DNA of 64,000 nt from an uncultured Desulfovibrio sp. (GTDB lineage: Bacteria > Desulfobacterota > Desulfovibrionia > Desulfovibrionales > Desulfovibrionaceae): the NCBI RefSeq assembly GCF_902477725.1, contig NZ_CABSIF010000007.1, positions 1 to 64,000 on the forward strand, in the 5' to 3' direction. A program made the position numbers and the translations under genes. Under the pieces are notes generated by a model. The model did no database searches, had not been told where the DNA came from, and worked only from the letters and a program-made list of their open reading frames with translations. This document shows, piece by piece, positions 1 to 8,423 of the stretch (within the stretch, counting starts at the first letter, position 1; every line of letters starts with the position of its first letter).

Positions 1-189
1 GATTGCTGGCCGCGTTGATGGCATCAACGCTCAGAAGGCCGTCTTCCACAGGAAGGCGGCTGCCAACGGGAATAAGAGTCCATCAATCTGTCGCGACGGC
101 GCGGTCAAGCCGCGACCTGCTCCAGATTGCTGGCCGCGTTGATGGCATCAACGCTCAGAAGGCCGTCTTCCACAGGAAGACGGCCTTCT
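1..189. repeat. duplicated 60-bp hairpin element
   Basis: Positions 1-60 recur at 125-184 with one mismatch, a period of 124 bp. Each copy carries two hairpins. The first is an 8-bp stem with a 3-base loop (12-30 and 136-154). The second is a stem around a CTTCC-ACA-GGAAG core. In the downstream copy this second hairpin is a perfect 15-bp stem with a 3-base loop (157-189); in the upstream copy it is degraded. The element lies just past the 3' end of the minus-strand gene ending at 276. It could act as a transcript end or be a REP-like intergenic repeat. No clear T-run follows on the minus strand. The window edge cuts the region, so more copies may lie outside. Confidence 0.75.
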
Positions 190-275
190 TCAATATCCAA
201 CCAGGCAAAGCCGGCATATCCCCATTTTTTAGCAGACGCGAGCTATGGGGATGTGTGCGTCTCCGGTTTTATGCC

Positions 276-1007
276 TTAGCCTTCTTTTTTGACTTTGGAC
301 TTGGTCATGGCAAGGCCAATACCTTCGAACAGTTCGAAAATGGCAAAGCCATACCACAGGGTGTAAAGCACATAGAAAACCAGCATGCCAACCATCAACA
401 GAACGTGCTCGGACACCTTGGCGGCGGTCACGCTGTAGAAGTTGTTGCCCGGTTCAATGGCGCGGCGCAGCACATGATCCACTACCTGCGACTCGGCAAT
501 CAGGCGCTGCTTTTGCAGTTCCTTGATGCTGGGCGAAAGCAGGTACCACCATGCGGAAGCTACTTTAAGGGCATTTTCTCCACCGTATTTCTGCGAAACC
601 TTGTCCGTATCGTTGTGATACAGGGCATCGGAATCGTCAGTGGCGGAGGTGAGAATCTTGCCCAGGTCGCCGGTAAAGGTAACCTTGCCGTCAGTAGCGC
701 TCACATCCGTGGCACCCGCAGTTTGCAGGACCATGGCGGCAACGGGGGCAAGGGCGGCCTTCTTGAGCTTGACAGTAATCGTCACTACCTTGCCGTCAAC
801 TTTTTTCAGGTTCTCACGAACGCCGGGGATAAAGTAGGACGAACCCTTGGAGAGTTCGTTAAAGACGTTATCGGCGTATTCAAGGCCGGTAACGTGCTTG
901 CCGTTTTCGTCACGCAGGATGGGCATGAGCAGGGTGGCAAACAGAACCAGAAACGAAATAAGCATCAAGCTGCCCCGGAAGAACGGGGCTTTGGCATGAA
1001 TAAGCAT
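276..1007 (-). CDS. uncharacterised two-TM membrane protein paired with TSUP exporter
   Basis: A 243-residue protein whose family I do not recognise. It has a hydrophobic segment at about residues 14-31, a soluble stretch of about 170 residues that should lie outside the cytoplasm, and a second hydrophobic segment at about 201-222 followed by a Lys-rich C-terminus. The start is supported by a GGGGAGG ribosome binding site. It begins 2 bp after the stop of the upstream TauE/SafE gene, so the two are surely co-transcribed and may form one complex. An accessory or periplasmic binding role for the exporter is inference from this spacing only. Confidence 0.85.
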   Translation of the reverse strand: MLIHAKAPFFRGSLMLISFLVLFATLLMPILRDENGKHVTGLEYADNVFNELSKGSSYFIPGVRENLKKVDGKVVTITVKLKKAALAPVAAMVLQTAGATDVSATDGKVTFTGDLGKILTSATDDSDALYHNDTDKVSQKYGGENALKVASAWWYLLSPSIKELQKQRLIAESQVVDHVLRRAIEPGNNFYSVTAAKVSEHVLLMVGMLVFYVLYTLWYGFAIFELFEGIGLAMTKSKVKKEG

Positions 1008-1009
1008 GA

Positions 1010-2272
1010 TCAGGCCTCCCCTCTAAGCTTGCCGAGGTTGAAGAAGAACTTGCTGAACACCCAGATGCCGAAGAAAGCAACGACAACCCAGAAAACTACG
1101 TTGCCCACATCTTCAATAATGCCCACCACACTGGGCGACCAGTTCAGCACTTCAAGCTCAACGAGCTTCTTGGGCAGGGTGGCCGCACGGTTGATGAAGC
1201 CGGCAATGATGGAGATGGCGTAAAAACCGCGAATGTGGATGCCTTTGACTACCTTGGTGGTCAGAGCGCCCACCTGGATGCCCAGCAGCGAACCAAGCAG
1301 CATGCCGACAGCCAGCGTGTAGAACACGTAACCGTAAATGGCGTACTGGCCGATGGAGGCAAAACCAGCGGTAAAGATAATCTGCAGAATGTCGGTACCA
1401 ACGGTGGTCATGGACGACACGCCGAAGATGTACACGAACATGGGGAAGGTGACGAAACCGCCACCCACGCCCATGATGGCGGCCAGCATGCCCACGATGA
1501 CGCCGCCCGCGGCAACGATCCAGCCGGAGATCCGGCGGCCGCCGGGAATGAGGTCTTCGTCAAAGGTGATCATGGGCGGCACGGCCAGAGCCTGAAGCTT
1601 CAGGGCAACGCCTGTCATACCGGCGCTGCCGCCGTGCGCGTCCTGATTCGCCGCGGCGGCGCCGCGGGAGCTCTTCAAAAAGTCAAACAGGGCATAAAAG
1701 CCAAGAAAACCCAGCAGCACGGCGTAAATGGTGCTGATGAACAGTTCGGAAAGCAGCGGGTCAGCGTTGTACAACCCTTTGTTGATCGCGCCGCCAATAA
1801 CTGTTCCCGCGCCGGAGCCTACAAGAAAGGCGATGGCCAGCTTGGTGGAAACGTTGCCCAGTTTTTTGTGCACCGTGGTGCCCATGATGGCTTTGGCGAA
1901 AATGTGGAACAGGTCAGTACCCACCGCCAAAATGCCTTTCACGCCCGCCGCCATAAGGGCAGGAGTAATGATGAAGCCGCCGCCAGCACCGATACACCCG
2001 GTGATCAGACCGGCTGCAAGGCCAACGGCAATGGATGCCAAAAAGATTGTGTTGGTGTAAAAAGCCGGGGCATAGGCGGATTTTCCGCCCAGCATTTCGT
2101 GATACTCATAGGCTTCGGCAAAGCAGCCCGCCAGAATGGGAACTGCAAGTGCCAACAAGATGAGCAGCTTTTTCCTGCTTTTGAGAATGGAAGTGGAGAC
2201 TTCCAAATCCCATTTGGCATAAGCCTGGGAGCTGCTCAGCAGAAACTCATACACCTGTCTGCCAAAACTCAT
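1010..2272 (-). CDS. TSUP (TauE/SafE) family anion exporter
   Basis: A polytopic membrane protein of 420 residues with the duplicated TSUP signature: a Gly-rich GAGGGFIITPAL segment in the first half and VGGGFVTFPMF in the second, each followed by a VGTD motif. TSUP proteins move sulfite, sulfonates or related small anions, which suits a sulfate reducer. The substrate cannot be read from sequence. An upstream in-frame ATG exists, but the start at 2272 (MSFGRQ) has a GGAGGAG ribosome binding site at good spacing. An extra N-terminal section of about 50 residues with one hydrophobic segment precedes the transporter core. It heads a two-gene unit with the 243-residue membrane protein. Confidence 0.9.
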   Translation of the reverse strand: MSFGRQVYEFLLSSSQAYAKWDLEVSTSILKSRKKLLILLALAVPILAGCFAEAYEYHEMLGGKSAYAPAFYTNTIFLASIAVGLAAGLITGCIGAGGGFIITPALMAAGVKGILAVGTDLFHIFAKAIMGTTVHKKLGNVSTKLAIAFLVGSGAGTVIGGAINKGLYNADPLLSELFISTIYAVLLGFLGFYALFDFLKSSRGAAAANQDAHGGSAGMTGVALKLQALAVPPMITFDEDLIPGGRRISGWIVAAGGVIVGMLAAIMGVGGGFVTFPMFVYIFGVSSMTTVGTDILQIIFTAGFASIGQYAIYGYVFYTLAVGMLLGSLLGIQVGALTTKVVKGIHIRGFYAISIIAGFINRAATLPKKLVELEVLNWSPSVVGIIEDVGNVVFWVVVAFFGIWVFSKFFFNLGKLRGEA

Positions 2273-2651
2273 ACTCTCCTCCAATACGATTGTTCCGGCC
2301 AATGGCCGAGGTCGTGGCCCCAATACAAACAAACCGTCTAAGGCAATGCCGTGCGTCGCGTCACACACAGCTGGGTTCTGTCAGTAGATATGCTTGAATT
2401 CTTTGGTTTTTTATTAATTCCCAGCTCAAAATATCCTGTACCCAGTCACTCTGACATATTAGCCGGAATTTGTAAAAGAAATTTATCACGAGCAAGGGCT
2501 CTCGAACCGTAAAGTTCTGAAAAATAGCCCCGGCATTCGCCATTTTTTGCTATGCTGGAATGCTCAATAACCTCGGCAAGATATGAAAAAGCGCTCCCGC
2601 GCATCACTGTGGGGGGCGCTTTTTCGCTATATTTGTGAAATTTAAAACAAT
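2273..2651. other. intergenic region upstream of TSUP gene
   Basis: About 380 bp between the start of the TSUP gene and the end of the YkgJ-type gene, both on the minus strand. It should contain the TSUP promoter. The only structure I can support is the hairpin at 2585-2625. A 60-codon open frame at 2361-2543 shows no ribosome binding site or recognisable protein features. Confidence 0.6.
2585..2625. terminator. bidirectional rho-independent terminator candidate
   Basis: A GAAAAAGCGC arm pairs with GCGCTTTTTC across a C/G-rich centre. The A-run before and T-run after the stem let it act on either strand. It lies next to the 3' end of the minus-strand gene that stops at 2652. Confidence 0.7.
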
Positions 2652-3425
2652 CTATTTTTTTGTCAGGCCCTGGCTCTGGCCAAAGATGACAAGCTCCATC
2701 CAGTCCAGCCCGAAATCAAGCGCGGCCTCATCGCCGTGCTGGCTGTCTTGCATGATGTCCGCCTTGCGCTGGTCGCTTATGTCCACATGCGAGAACACGC
2801 GCATGTTTGTGATAAGCTCGCGGAACTTGTCGATCTGAAACAGGCATAGCACTATCATAGTTACCAGCCGGGGTTCAAGTGGCTGACCCGTTGCCCGTAC
2901 CATGGCCATGAGGCGCATATAGCGGTCGTTGGAAGTGTTGAAGGGCCTTAGCTCCTCGTTTTCCAGCCACTGATGGGGGGTGCGCACGGTGCCTTTGTCA
3001 AAACCAAGGCAGTGGGGCTCGCGCACCACAAAGAAGCGTTCTGAAACGCCGTTTGCCGCCATTTTTGTGCCGCGCCCCAAGGGGTAGTAGCGGCATGCGC
3101 CGGGCCTGTCTTCGTACACTGAGCAGCCCGCAGGGGTCACAAAGGGGCAGGGTTCGTCCGGGCCGTCAAGCATGCGCAGCATGGGCAGGGGAAAGCCTGT
3201 GTCGGGAAACGAGCGCAAGGTGGTAAAGGTGCCAAGAAAGTCCTCGCTGCCAAGGCCCAGATTACGCCGCAGGCGTAGCACGTCGTAAGGGGTCAGGGGC
3301 AGGGTCAGCTCTGCGCAGCAACGGTTGAAACAGGGGACATCTGGGTTGCAGTCAAAGCAGAATGTTTCGTCAGGTTTCAGTTCGGGCAGGCTGTCGAGAA
3401 GTTCACGGCTGGCATCAGAGGACAT
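2652..3425 (-). CDS. YkgJ-family cysteine-cluster protein
   Basis: A soluble 257-residue protein with the cysteine pattern of the YkgJ/CxxCxxCC family (putative Zn or Fe chelation): CFDCNPDVPCFNRCC near residues 23-38, then CPFVTPAGCSVYEDRPGACRYYPLG at about 92-116. This pattern is thought to bind a metal ion or an Fe-S cluster; the cellular role is unknown. An AGGAG ribosome binding site precedes the ATG. It lies downstream of hisI-hisG on the same strand after 141 bp, and that gap holds two GC-rich hairpins (near 3482-3535), so it is probably transcribed separately. Confidence 0.85.
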   Translation of the reverse strand: MSSDASRELLDSLPELKPDETFCFDCNPDVPCFNRCCAELTLPLTPYDVLRLRRNLGLGSEDFLGTFTTLRSFPDTGFPLPMLRMLDGPDEPCPFVTPAGCSVYEDRPGACRYYPLGRGTKMAANGVSERFFVVREPHCLGFDKGTVRTPHQWLENEELRPFNTSNDRYMRLMAMVRATGQPLEPRLVTMIVLCLFQIDKFRELITNMRVFSHVDISDQRKADIMQDSQHGDEAALDFGLDWMELVIFGQSQGLTKK

Positions 3426-3566
3426 GGGCGCTCCTGGTTGCGTGCCCGTGGCGCGGCGGCGCGGGGCGAGGAAACAATAAATGCCCGCCGCGCGGGCAGA
3501 AAGCGGCCCGCTTGCGCAGGCCGCCTTGCCGTTATGTTGTGCTGCCGCCTGTGTGGACGGCTAATG

Positions 3567-4460
3567 CTAAATGACCTTGTTCAGCGCGTATTCAATGATA
3601 CCTTCCGCGCCAGCGAGGCGCAGGCGGGGAATCAGATCGCGCACCACATCAATCTGCACCACGGATTCCACCGAGAGCCAGTGGGTGTCGCGCAGGGGCG
3701 AAACCGTGGGCGAATTGAGCGAGGGCAGCATTTCAAGGATGGCGGCCAGATTATTCGCTGGCGCGTTCATCTTGAGGGCCACCAGATTTTCTGCCTTGAG
3801 CGCACCCTGGAGCAGCAGGTCGAGCTGTTCGATTTTGGCGCGCTTGGCGGGATCTTCCCAGGCTTTCTTATTGGCAATAAGCACAGGGTAGGAAACCATG
3901 ACCTCGTCAATAATGCGCAGCCCGTGAGCGCGGATGGTGGTGCCGGTTTCGGTCACTTCCACAATGCCGTCAGCCAGGCCTTCCACCACCTTGGCTTCGG
4001 TCGCGCCCCAGGAATAGAATACGTCAACCTTAACGCCTTCGCGGTCAAAATAGCGCTGCGTCAGGCCTTGCAGCTCGGTGGCGATGCGCTTGCCCGCGAG
4101 GTCGGCGGCCTTTTGATAGGGCGAATCGCCCGCCACGGCCAGCACCCAGCGGCAGGGGCGGTTGGAGGTCTTGGAATATACAAGGTCGGAAACGCGTACT
4201 ACTTTGTCTTCGTGGTTGCGTTCGGTCAGCCAGTCGAGGCCGGTGATGCCCACGTCCAGCACGCCAGCTTCAATGTATTCGCCGATTTCCTGTACACGGC
4301 AGAGCGAAGCGGTGATCTGCGGGTCGTTGATGTCGGGAAAATAGTTGCGCGTATGTTTGCGGATTTTCCAGCCCGCGCGTTCAAAAAGGTTGATGGTGGC
4401 TTCTTCCAGCGAGCCCTTGGGCACGCCAAGCTTGATGATGGGCATGGTATCCGCGCTCAT
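3567..4460 (-). CDS. hisG: ATP phosphoribosyltransferase, long form
   Basis: HisG makes the first committed step of histidine synthesis, joining ATP and PRPP to phosphoribosyl-ATP. The 297-residue length is that of the long form, which carries its own C-terminal regulatory domain (histidine feedback) and needs no HisZ. Visible motifs are LGVPKGSLEEAT at the N-terminus, DVGITGLDWL near residue 75, and GIVEVTETGTTIRAHGL (the PRPP-binding type segment) near residue 165. An AAGGA site precedes the ATG. It follows hisI by 12 bp, so the two form an operon. Confidence 0.97.
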   Translation of the reverse strand: MSADTMPIIKLGVPKGSLEEATINLFERAGWKIRKHTRNYFPDINDPQITASLCRVQEIGEYIEAGVLDVGITGLDWLTERNHEDKVVRVSDLVYSKTSNRPCRWVLAVAGDSPYQKAADLAGKRIATELQGLTQRYFDREGVKVDVFYSWGATEAKVVEGLADGIVEVTETGTTIRAHGLRIIDEVMVSYPVLIANKKAWEDPAKRAKIEQLDLLLQGALKAENLVALKMNAPANNLAAILEMLPSLNSPTVSPLRDTHWLSVESVVQIDVVRDLIPRLRLAGAEGIIEYALNKVI

Positions 4461-4472
4461 GACAGTTTCCTT

Positions 4473-4889
4473 CTATCGACCGTAGACTTTTTTGGGGTCA
4501 AAAACCTGCGGGGAGCATTCCCGCACCGAACCTTGCTTCAATTCCCTGTAAAAGCAGGAGCGCCGTCCTGTATGACAGGCGGCCCCGCCGATCTGCTCAA
4601 TAAGCAGCAATATTGTGTCATTGTCACAATCAAGCCGCAGGGAACGCACTTTTTGTACATTGCCCGATGTGCCGCCCTTGTGCCAAAGCTCCTTGCGGCT
4701 GCGGCTCCAGTAATGGGCCTCGCCGGTTTCAAGGGTTTTACGCCATGCGTCTTCGTTCATATAGGCCAGCATGAGCACTTCGCCGCTGTCGCAATCCTGG
4801 GCGATGGCGGGCAAAAGCCCCTTGCTGAAATCGGGCTGAAAGCCGGGGTTGCCTTCCAGAGCCGCGCTGCCTTCAGGGGTAGCGGACAT
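4473..4889 (-). CDS. hisI: phosphoribosyl-AMP cyclohydrolase
   Basis: HisI opens the purine ring of phosphoribosyl-AMP, the third step of histidine synthesis. The 138-residue protein shows the family blocks: SGEVLMLAYMNEDAW, HYWSRSRKELWHKGGTSGN, the acidic metal-binding LDCDNDT, and AACHTGRRSCFY with the conserved cysteines. The HisE pyrophosphohydrolase domain is absent, so that step must be encoded elsewhere. The reading frame is open further upstream, but the start at 4889 has a strong AGGAGG site. hisG follows after 12 bp. Confidence 0.95.
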   Translation of the reverse strand: MSATPEGSAALEGNPGFQPDFSKGLLPAIAQDCDSGEVLMLAYMNEDAWRKTLETGEAHYWSRSRKELWHKGGTSGNVQKVRSLRLDCDNDTILLLIEQIGGAACHTGRRSCFYRELKQGSVRECSPQVFDPKKVYGR

Positions 4890-5143
4890 GGGGCCTCCTT
4901 TGTTGTGTCGGCTGGCAGGGCTGTGCGCGCCTGCGAAGTGCCAACAAAATACGGTGTCTAATAGTGCGGTTTGTTCCGCGCAAACAGTTAAATCTACCTG
5001 CAAGAGCCGCAGGACGCAAGAGCTGCGTTCCTGAGACGGCATGGTCTGCCGCAAAAGCGCAACTTGCGAATCCATGCCGGGTGTGGCATGCTGGCACGTT
5101 AGCAAAACTCTTAGTTATGGCGGGTGTGCCGCCGGGAAAATAC

Positions 5144-6889
5144 ATGGCCGATTACGATTCCACTGTGAATGATTGTGCGGATTCCGCTTCTGATGCCGTG
5201 CTGCACGGCATTTCCATCAGCGAACCCGATGATGCCCTGCCCAGGGTGACTCTTGACGAATTGCCCGAAACCGTGAGTGCGGCCTGCCGCCGGGCCGGCT
5301 GGCAAAGCCTTATGCCCGTGCAGTCGCTGGCCTTGCCCTATCTGCTGGCCGGGCGCGACATCATGGTGCAGTCCCGCACTGGCAGCGGCAAGACGGGCTG
5401 CTACCTCTTGCCCATGCTTCCCCATATTTCTGCCGACCTCAAGGCCCCGCAGGCCCTGGTGCTGGCCCCCACGCGCGAACTCGCCGTTCAGGTTGAGCGC
5501 GAAGCTGCTGTAATTTTTGCAGAAACTGGTATCCGCACTGCCGCTGTTTATGGTGGCGTGGGCTATAAAAAGCAGATGGATGCCCTGCGCGACGGCGCGC
5601 AGGTTATTGTGGGCACGCCTGGTCGCGTTCTTGACCATTTGCTGCGCCGCACCATGGAACTGCGCGACCTGCGCGTTCTGGTTTTTGACGAGGCCGATCG
5701 CATGCTTTCCATCGGGTTTTATCCCGACATGAAGGAAATTCAGAGCTATCTGCCGCAAAAGCGCATCCATACCTGCCTGTTCTCCGCCACGTATCCGCCC
5801 CATGTGCTCAAGCTGGCGCGTGAATTCATGGCGGAACCGGCCATGCTTTCCCTCTCGCAAAAAGAAGTGCACGTGGCCGAAGTGCAGCACCTCTTTTGCG
5901 AGGTGAAGCCCATGGATAAAGACCGCGCGCTCGTGCGCCTGCTGGAAACGGAAAACCCCGCCTCGGCCATTATTTTTTGCAATACCAAGTCCAACGTTCA
6001 TTATGTGACGGGCGTTTTGCAGGGCTTTGGCTACAGCGCCGACGAGCTCTCCGCTGATCTTTCGCAGTCGCGCCGCGAGGCCGTGCTTGAAAAAATCCGG
6101 GCGGGCAAGCTGCAATATCTTGTGGCTACAGATGTTGCGGCGCGCGGCATTGATATTGCGCAGCTCTCGCACGTTTTTCTTTATGAGCCGCCGGAAGATC
6201 ACGAAAGCTACATCCATCGCGCAGGCCGCACAGGCCGTGCGGGTGCAGCCGGTACGGTCATCTCGCTGGTGGACGTGATGCAGCGCATGGAGCTTGACCG
6301 TATCGCCAAGCACTACAAGATCGGCATAATCCCCCTGCCTCTGCCTTCTGACGAAGACGTGGCCCGGGTAGCCGGGGCCAGACTGACCGCCATTCTTGAA
6401 GGGCGGTTCCGCAATCTGACCGGGCTTGAACGCATGCGCGTTGGGCGCTATGCCCAGCTTGCGCGCGATCTGGCCACGCAGAGCGATGAAGAAGACAACG
6501 TGCTGCTTCTGGCCATGCTGCTGGATGCCTGCCATCAGGAAAGCCTGTGCGAAACACGCTTTCCCGATGGACGGCCCCGCGCCTCCGAAGGCCAGCAACG
6601 TCCGTCGCGCCAGCCCCAGCAGGGGCGTTCCCGTGGTGCCCGGCCAAAGCCGTCCGGTGGCCGCAGTGCGGACGCCGTGGAAGCCAGGCCCGCTGCCCCT
6701 GAAGGGCAGAGCGGCGAATCAGCCCCGGATTCCGGTTCTGATTCTGGCGCTGACGATGGCAAATCTTCGCATTCCGGCAAACGCCGCCGCCGTTCCTCGC
6801 GACGCCGTGGCGGCAATGCAACCGAGGGTACTGCAGGGCAATCTGCCGATGGGCAGGGCCAGGGTTCGTCCCAAGAGGGCGAGGGCTAG
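5144..6889 (+). CDS. DEAD-box ATP-dependent RNA helicase
   Basis: An RNA helicase with the full motif set: Q-motif region before SRTGSGKT (I), PTRELAVQ (Ia), TPGRVLD (Ib), DEAD (II), SAT (III), IIFCNTK (IV), TDVAARGIDI (V) and HRAGRTGRAG (VI). After the two RecA-like domains, residues from about 480 onward become low complexity, rich in Arg, Ser, Gly and Gln, with runs such as KRRRRSSRRRGG. Basic tails of this kind bind RNA non-specifically and are common in RNA helicases of the RhlE/CsdA type. The start is uncertain: ATG at 5144 has a GGGA sequence 7 bp upstream, and an in-frame ATG at 5117 is an alternative. Likely roles are ribosome assembly or RNA decay. Confidence 0.93.
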   Translation: MADYDSTVNDCADSASDAVLHGISISEPDDALPRVTLDELPETVSAACRRAGWQSLMPVQSLALPYLLAGRDIMVQSRTGSGKTGCYLLPMLPHISADLKAPQALVLAPTRELAVQVEREAAVIFAETGIRTAAVYGGVGYKKQMDALRDGAQVIVGTPGRVLDHLLRRTMELRDLRVLVFDEADRMLSIGFYPDMKEIQSYLPQKRIHTCLFSATYPPHVLKLAREFMAEPAMLSLSQKEVHVAEVQHLFCEVKPMDKDRALVRLLETENPASAIIFCNTKSNVHYVTGVLQGFGYSADELSADLSQSRREAVLEKIRAGKLQYLVATDVAARGIDIAQLSHVFLYEPPEDHESYIHRAGRTGRAGAAGTVISLVDVMQRMELDRIAKHYKIGIIPLPLPSDEDVARVAGARLTAILEGRFRNLTGLERMRVGRYAQLARDLATQSDEEDNVLLLAMLLDACHQESLCETRFPDGRPRASEGQQRPSRQPQQGRSRGARPKPSGGRSADAVEARPAAPEGQSGESAPDSGSDSGADDGKSSHSGKRRRRSSRRRGGNATEGTAGQSADGQGQGSSQEGEG

Positions 6890-6931
6890 GCATTTTGGGA
6901 TCTTACGAGCAAACAGTTAAGTGTGACAGCC

Positions 6932-7429
6932 ATGCAGAACAGTGACGATCTCACCACGCAGGAGGCATCGACAGACGGTGCCCCGACTGAAGCCGCGCGC
7001 GCGGCTTTGGAGAATTTCAAGGCATTGCTGGCCGATGCCGACTTTACCCTTGAACTTGAACTGCTGGGCGTAAAGCGCATGCAGTTTATGCGTCGCCGCC
7101 AGATGCAGTCGGAACTCATGGGGCTTTACATGGCCCTGTGGCGACTGGCGCTGGCGCGGTCTTTTCCTGTTGATGCTCCGCGCATGTTTGAGCTTTTTCA
7201 GCAGGAATACGTGCGGGCGCACAAGGACAAGCACAGCAGTCATATTGTGCAGCGGGCCAATGAATACTGGGCCATGCTTGAACCGCGTGGTGATGGTGAC
7301 TTCAGCGAGCTTGCTCGCCACCTGTGCTCCTTTTCCACGCTGGATCCCGGTCAGGCCAAGAGCATCAATCTCAAACTGGTGCTGCATATCCGCAAGATTT
7401 ACAAACTCGTTTTCGACCGGCTCATCTAG
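6932..7429 (+). CDS. conserved-looking hypothetical protein
   Basis: A soluble, mostly alpha-helical protein of about 165 residues that I do not recognise. It has an acidic N-terminus, then a basic helix (LGVKRMQFMRRRQM) and a regular helical C-terminal half ending in HIRKIYKLVFDRLI. There are no cysteine motifs, signal peptide or membrane segments. A GTG at 6923 in the same frame is an alternative start; neither has a clear ribosome binding site. It lies between the RNA helicase and ribF on the same strand with short gaps, which suggests one transcript. Confidence 0.8.
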   Translation: MQNSDDLTTQEASTDGAPTEAARAALENFKALLADADFTLELELLGVKRMQFMRRRQMQSELMGLYMALWRLALARSFPVDAPRMFELFQQEYVRAHKDKHSSHIVQRANEYWAMLEPRGDGDFSELARHLCSFSTLDPGQAKSINLKLVLHIRKIYKLVFDRLI

Positions 7430-7470
7430 CCGCCGGGCGTGCGCTATTTGTTCGGGAATCGGCATATCTA

Positions 7471-8397
7471 ATGAAAATCGTCCATTCAGTTGACGCGCTG
7501 GGCACCCTCGCGGGTTCAGCCGTCACCATCGGTAATTTCGACGGCGTCCATCTTGGGCATCAGGCTCTTATCCGCCGCACCCTTCAGGTTGCGGCGCAGG
7601 AAGGCCTGACCCCGGTGGTCATGACCTTCTGGCCGCATCCCCGCCAGGTGCTGTTTCCCGAGCGCGGGCACATGCCCCTCACCACGCGTGAAGACAGGTT
7701 CGCCCTGCTTGAAGCGCTGGGTGTTCCCTTTGTGCTTGAGCTGCCCTTTACGCGCGAGCTGGCCTCGCTGGATGCCGGAACATTCGTGCAGACCATACTT
7801 GAACCCATGCATCTGCGCCGCCTTGTGGTGGGCTACGATTTTACGCTGGGCCGCAACCGTGGGGGGCAGGTCACCGTGCTGCGCGAGCTTGGCGCACTGA
7901 CAGGCTTCACCGTTGAGCAGCTTGAACCTGTGCTGGTAGAAGGCATGGTGGTCAGCTCCACATCTCTGCGCGGGCTTATCGGCCAGGGTGATGTGGCGAG
8001 GGCCGCGCGCCTGCTTGGGCGCTTCCACGGTTTCAGCGGCGAAGTAATACACGGCGATGGGCGCGGGGCTGGTCTGGGCTTTCCCACCGCCAACCAGCGC
8101 AAGCCCGAAGTGGTGCTTCCTGTGGAAGGCGTGTATGCCACCCGCGCAACTCTGGAGGGCCACAGCTGGCCCGCAGTGACCTGTGTGGGTCGCAAACCTA
8201 CCTTTGGCGACAACGAGCTTGGCGTTGAAACTTTTTTGCTGGAAGACGGCAAAAACCTTTATGGTCAAATGATGCGCCTGGAGTTTGTGGGTCGTGTGCG
8301 TGGTGAAGAACGCTTTGCCTCGGTGGATGCTCTCAAACAGCGCATTGCCCAGGATGTGAAGGACGCCCGCTCCCTGCTTGCACAGGCTGCTTTTTAG
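7471..8397 (+). CDS. ribF: bifunctional riboflavin kinase / FAD synthetase
   Basis: RibF converts riboflavin to FMN and FMN to FAD. The N-terminal nucleotidyltransferase domain shows GNFDGVHLGHQ near residues 22-32 with the GxH nucleotide-binding signature. The C-terminal flavokinase domain has GRGAGLGFPTAN near residue 195. The 308-residue length is typical. The ORF can be extended upstream over the previous gene, but MKIVHSV at 7471 gives the family's normal N-terminus. The PHP phosphatase gene follows 26 bp after its stop. Confidence 0.97.
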   Translation: MKIVHSVDALGTLAGSAVTIGNFDGVHLGHQALIRRTLQVAAQEGLTPVVMTFWPHPRQVLFPERGHMPLTTREDRFALLEALGVPFVLELPFTRELASLDAGTFVQTILEPMHLRRLVVGYDFTLGRNRGGQVTVLRELGALTGFTVEQLEPVLVEGMVVSSTSLRGLIGQGDVARAARLLGRFHGFSGEVIHGDGRGAGLGFPTANQRKPEVVLPVEGVYATRATLEGHSWPAVTCVGRKPTFGDNELGVETFLLEDGKNLYGQMMRLEFVGRVRGEERFASVDALKQRIAQDVKDARSLLAQAAF

Positions 8398-8423
8398 GAG
8401 GGCCGGGGGCGGCTGGAGAAACC

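Noticed and set aside
1..189. A CRISPR array at the left edge
   Set aside because: The repeat unit is 60 bp with two hairpins, occurs only twice, and no cas gene is in the window.
3..1223. A 406-codon open frame on the plus strand
   Set aside because: It runs opposite to the membrane protein gene and through the hairpin repeat. Its composition is that of an antisense frame, and it has no ribosome binding site or domain.
1235..2341. A 368-codon open frame on the plus strand
   Set aside because: It lies opposite the TSUP gene, is His/Gly/Gln-rich as antisense frames of this GC content are, and has no recognisable domain.
2361..2543. A 60-codon open frame on the minus strand
   Set aside because: It has no ribosome binding site, no family resemblance, and lies in the probable promoter region of the TSUP gene.
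3438..4961. A 507-codon open frame on the plus strand
   Set aside because: It is antisense to hisG and hisI, both of which have complete family motifs.
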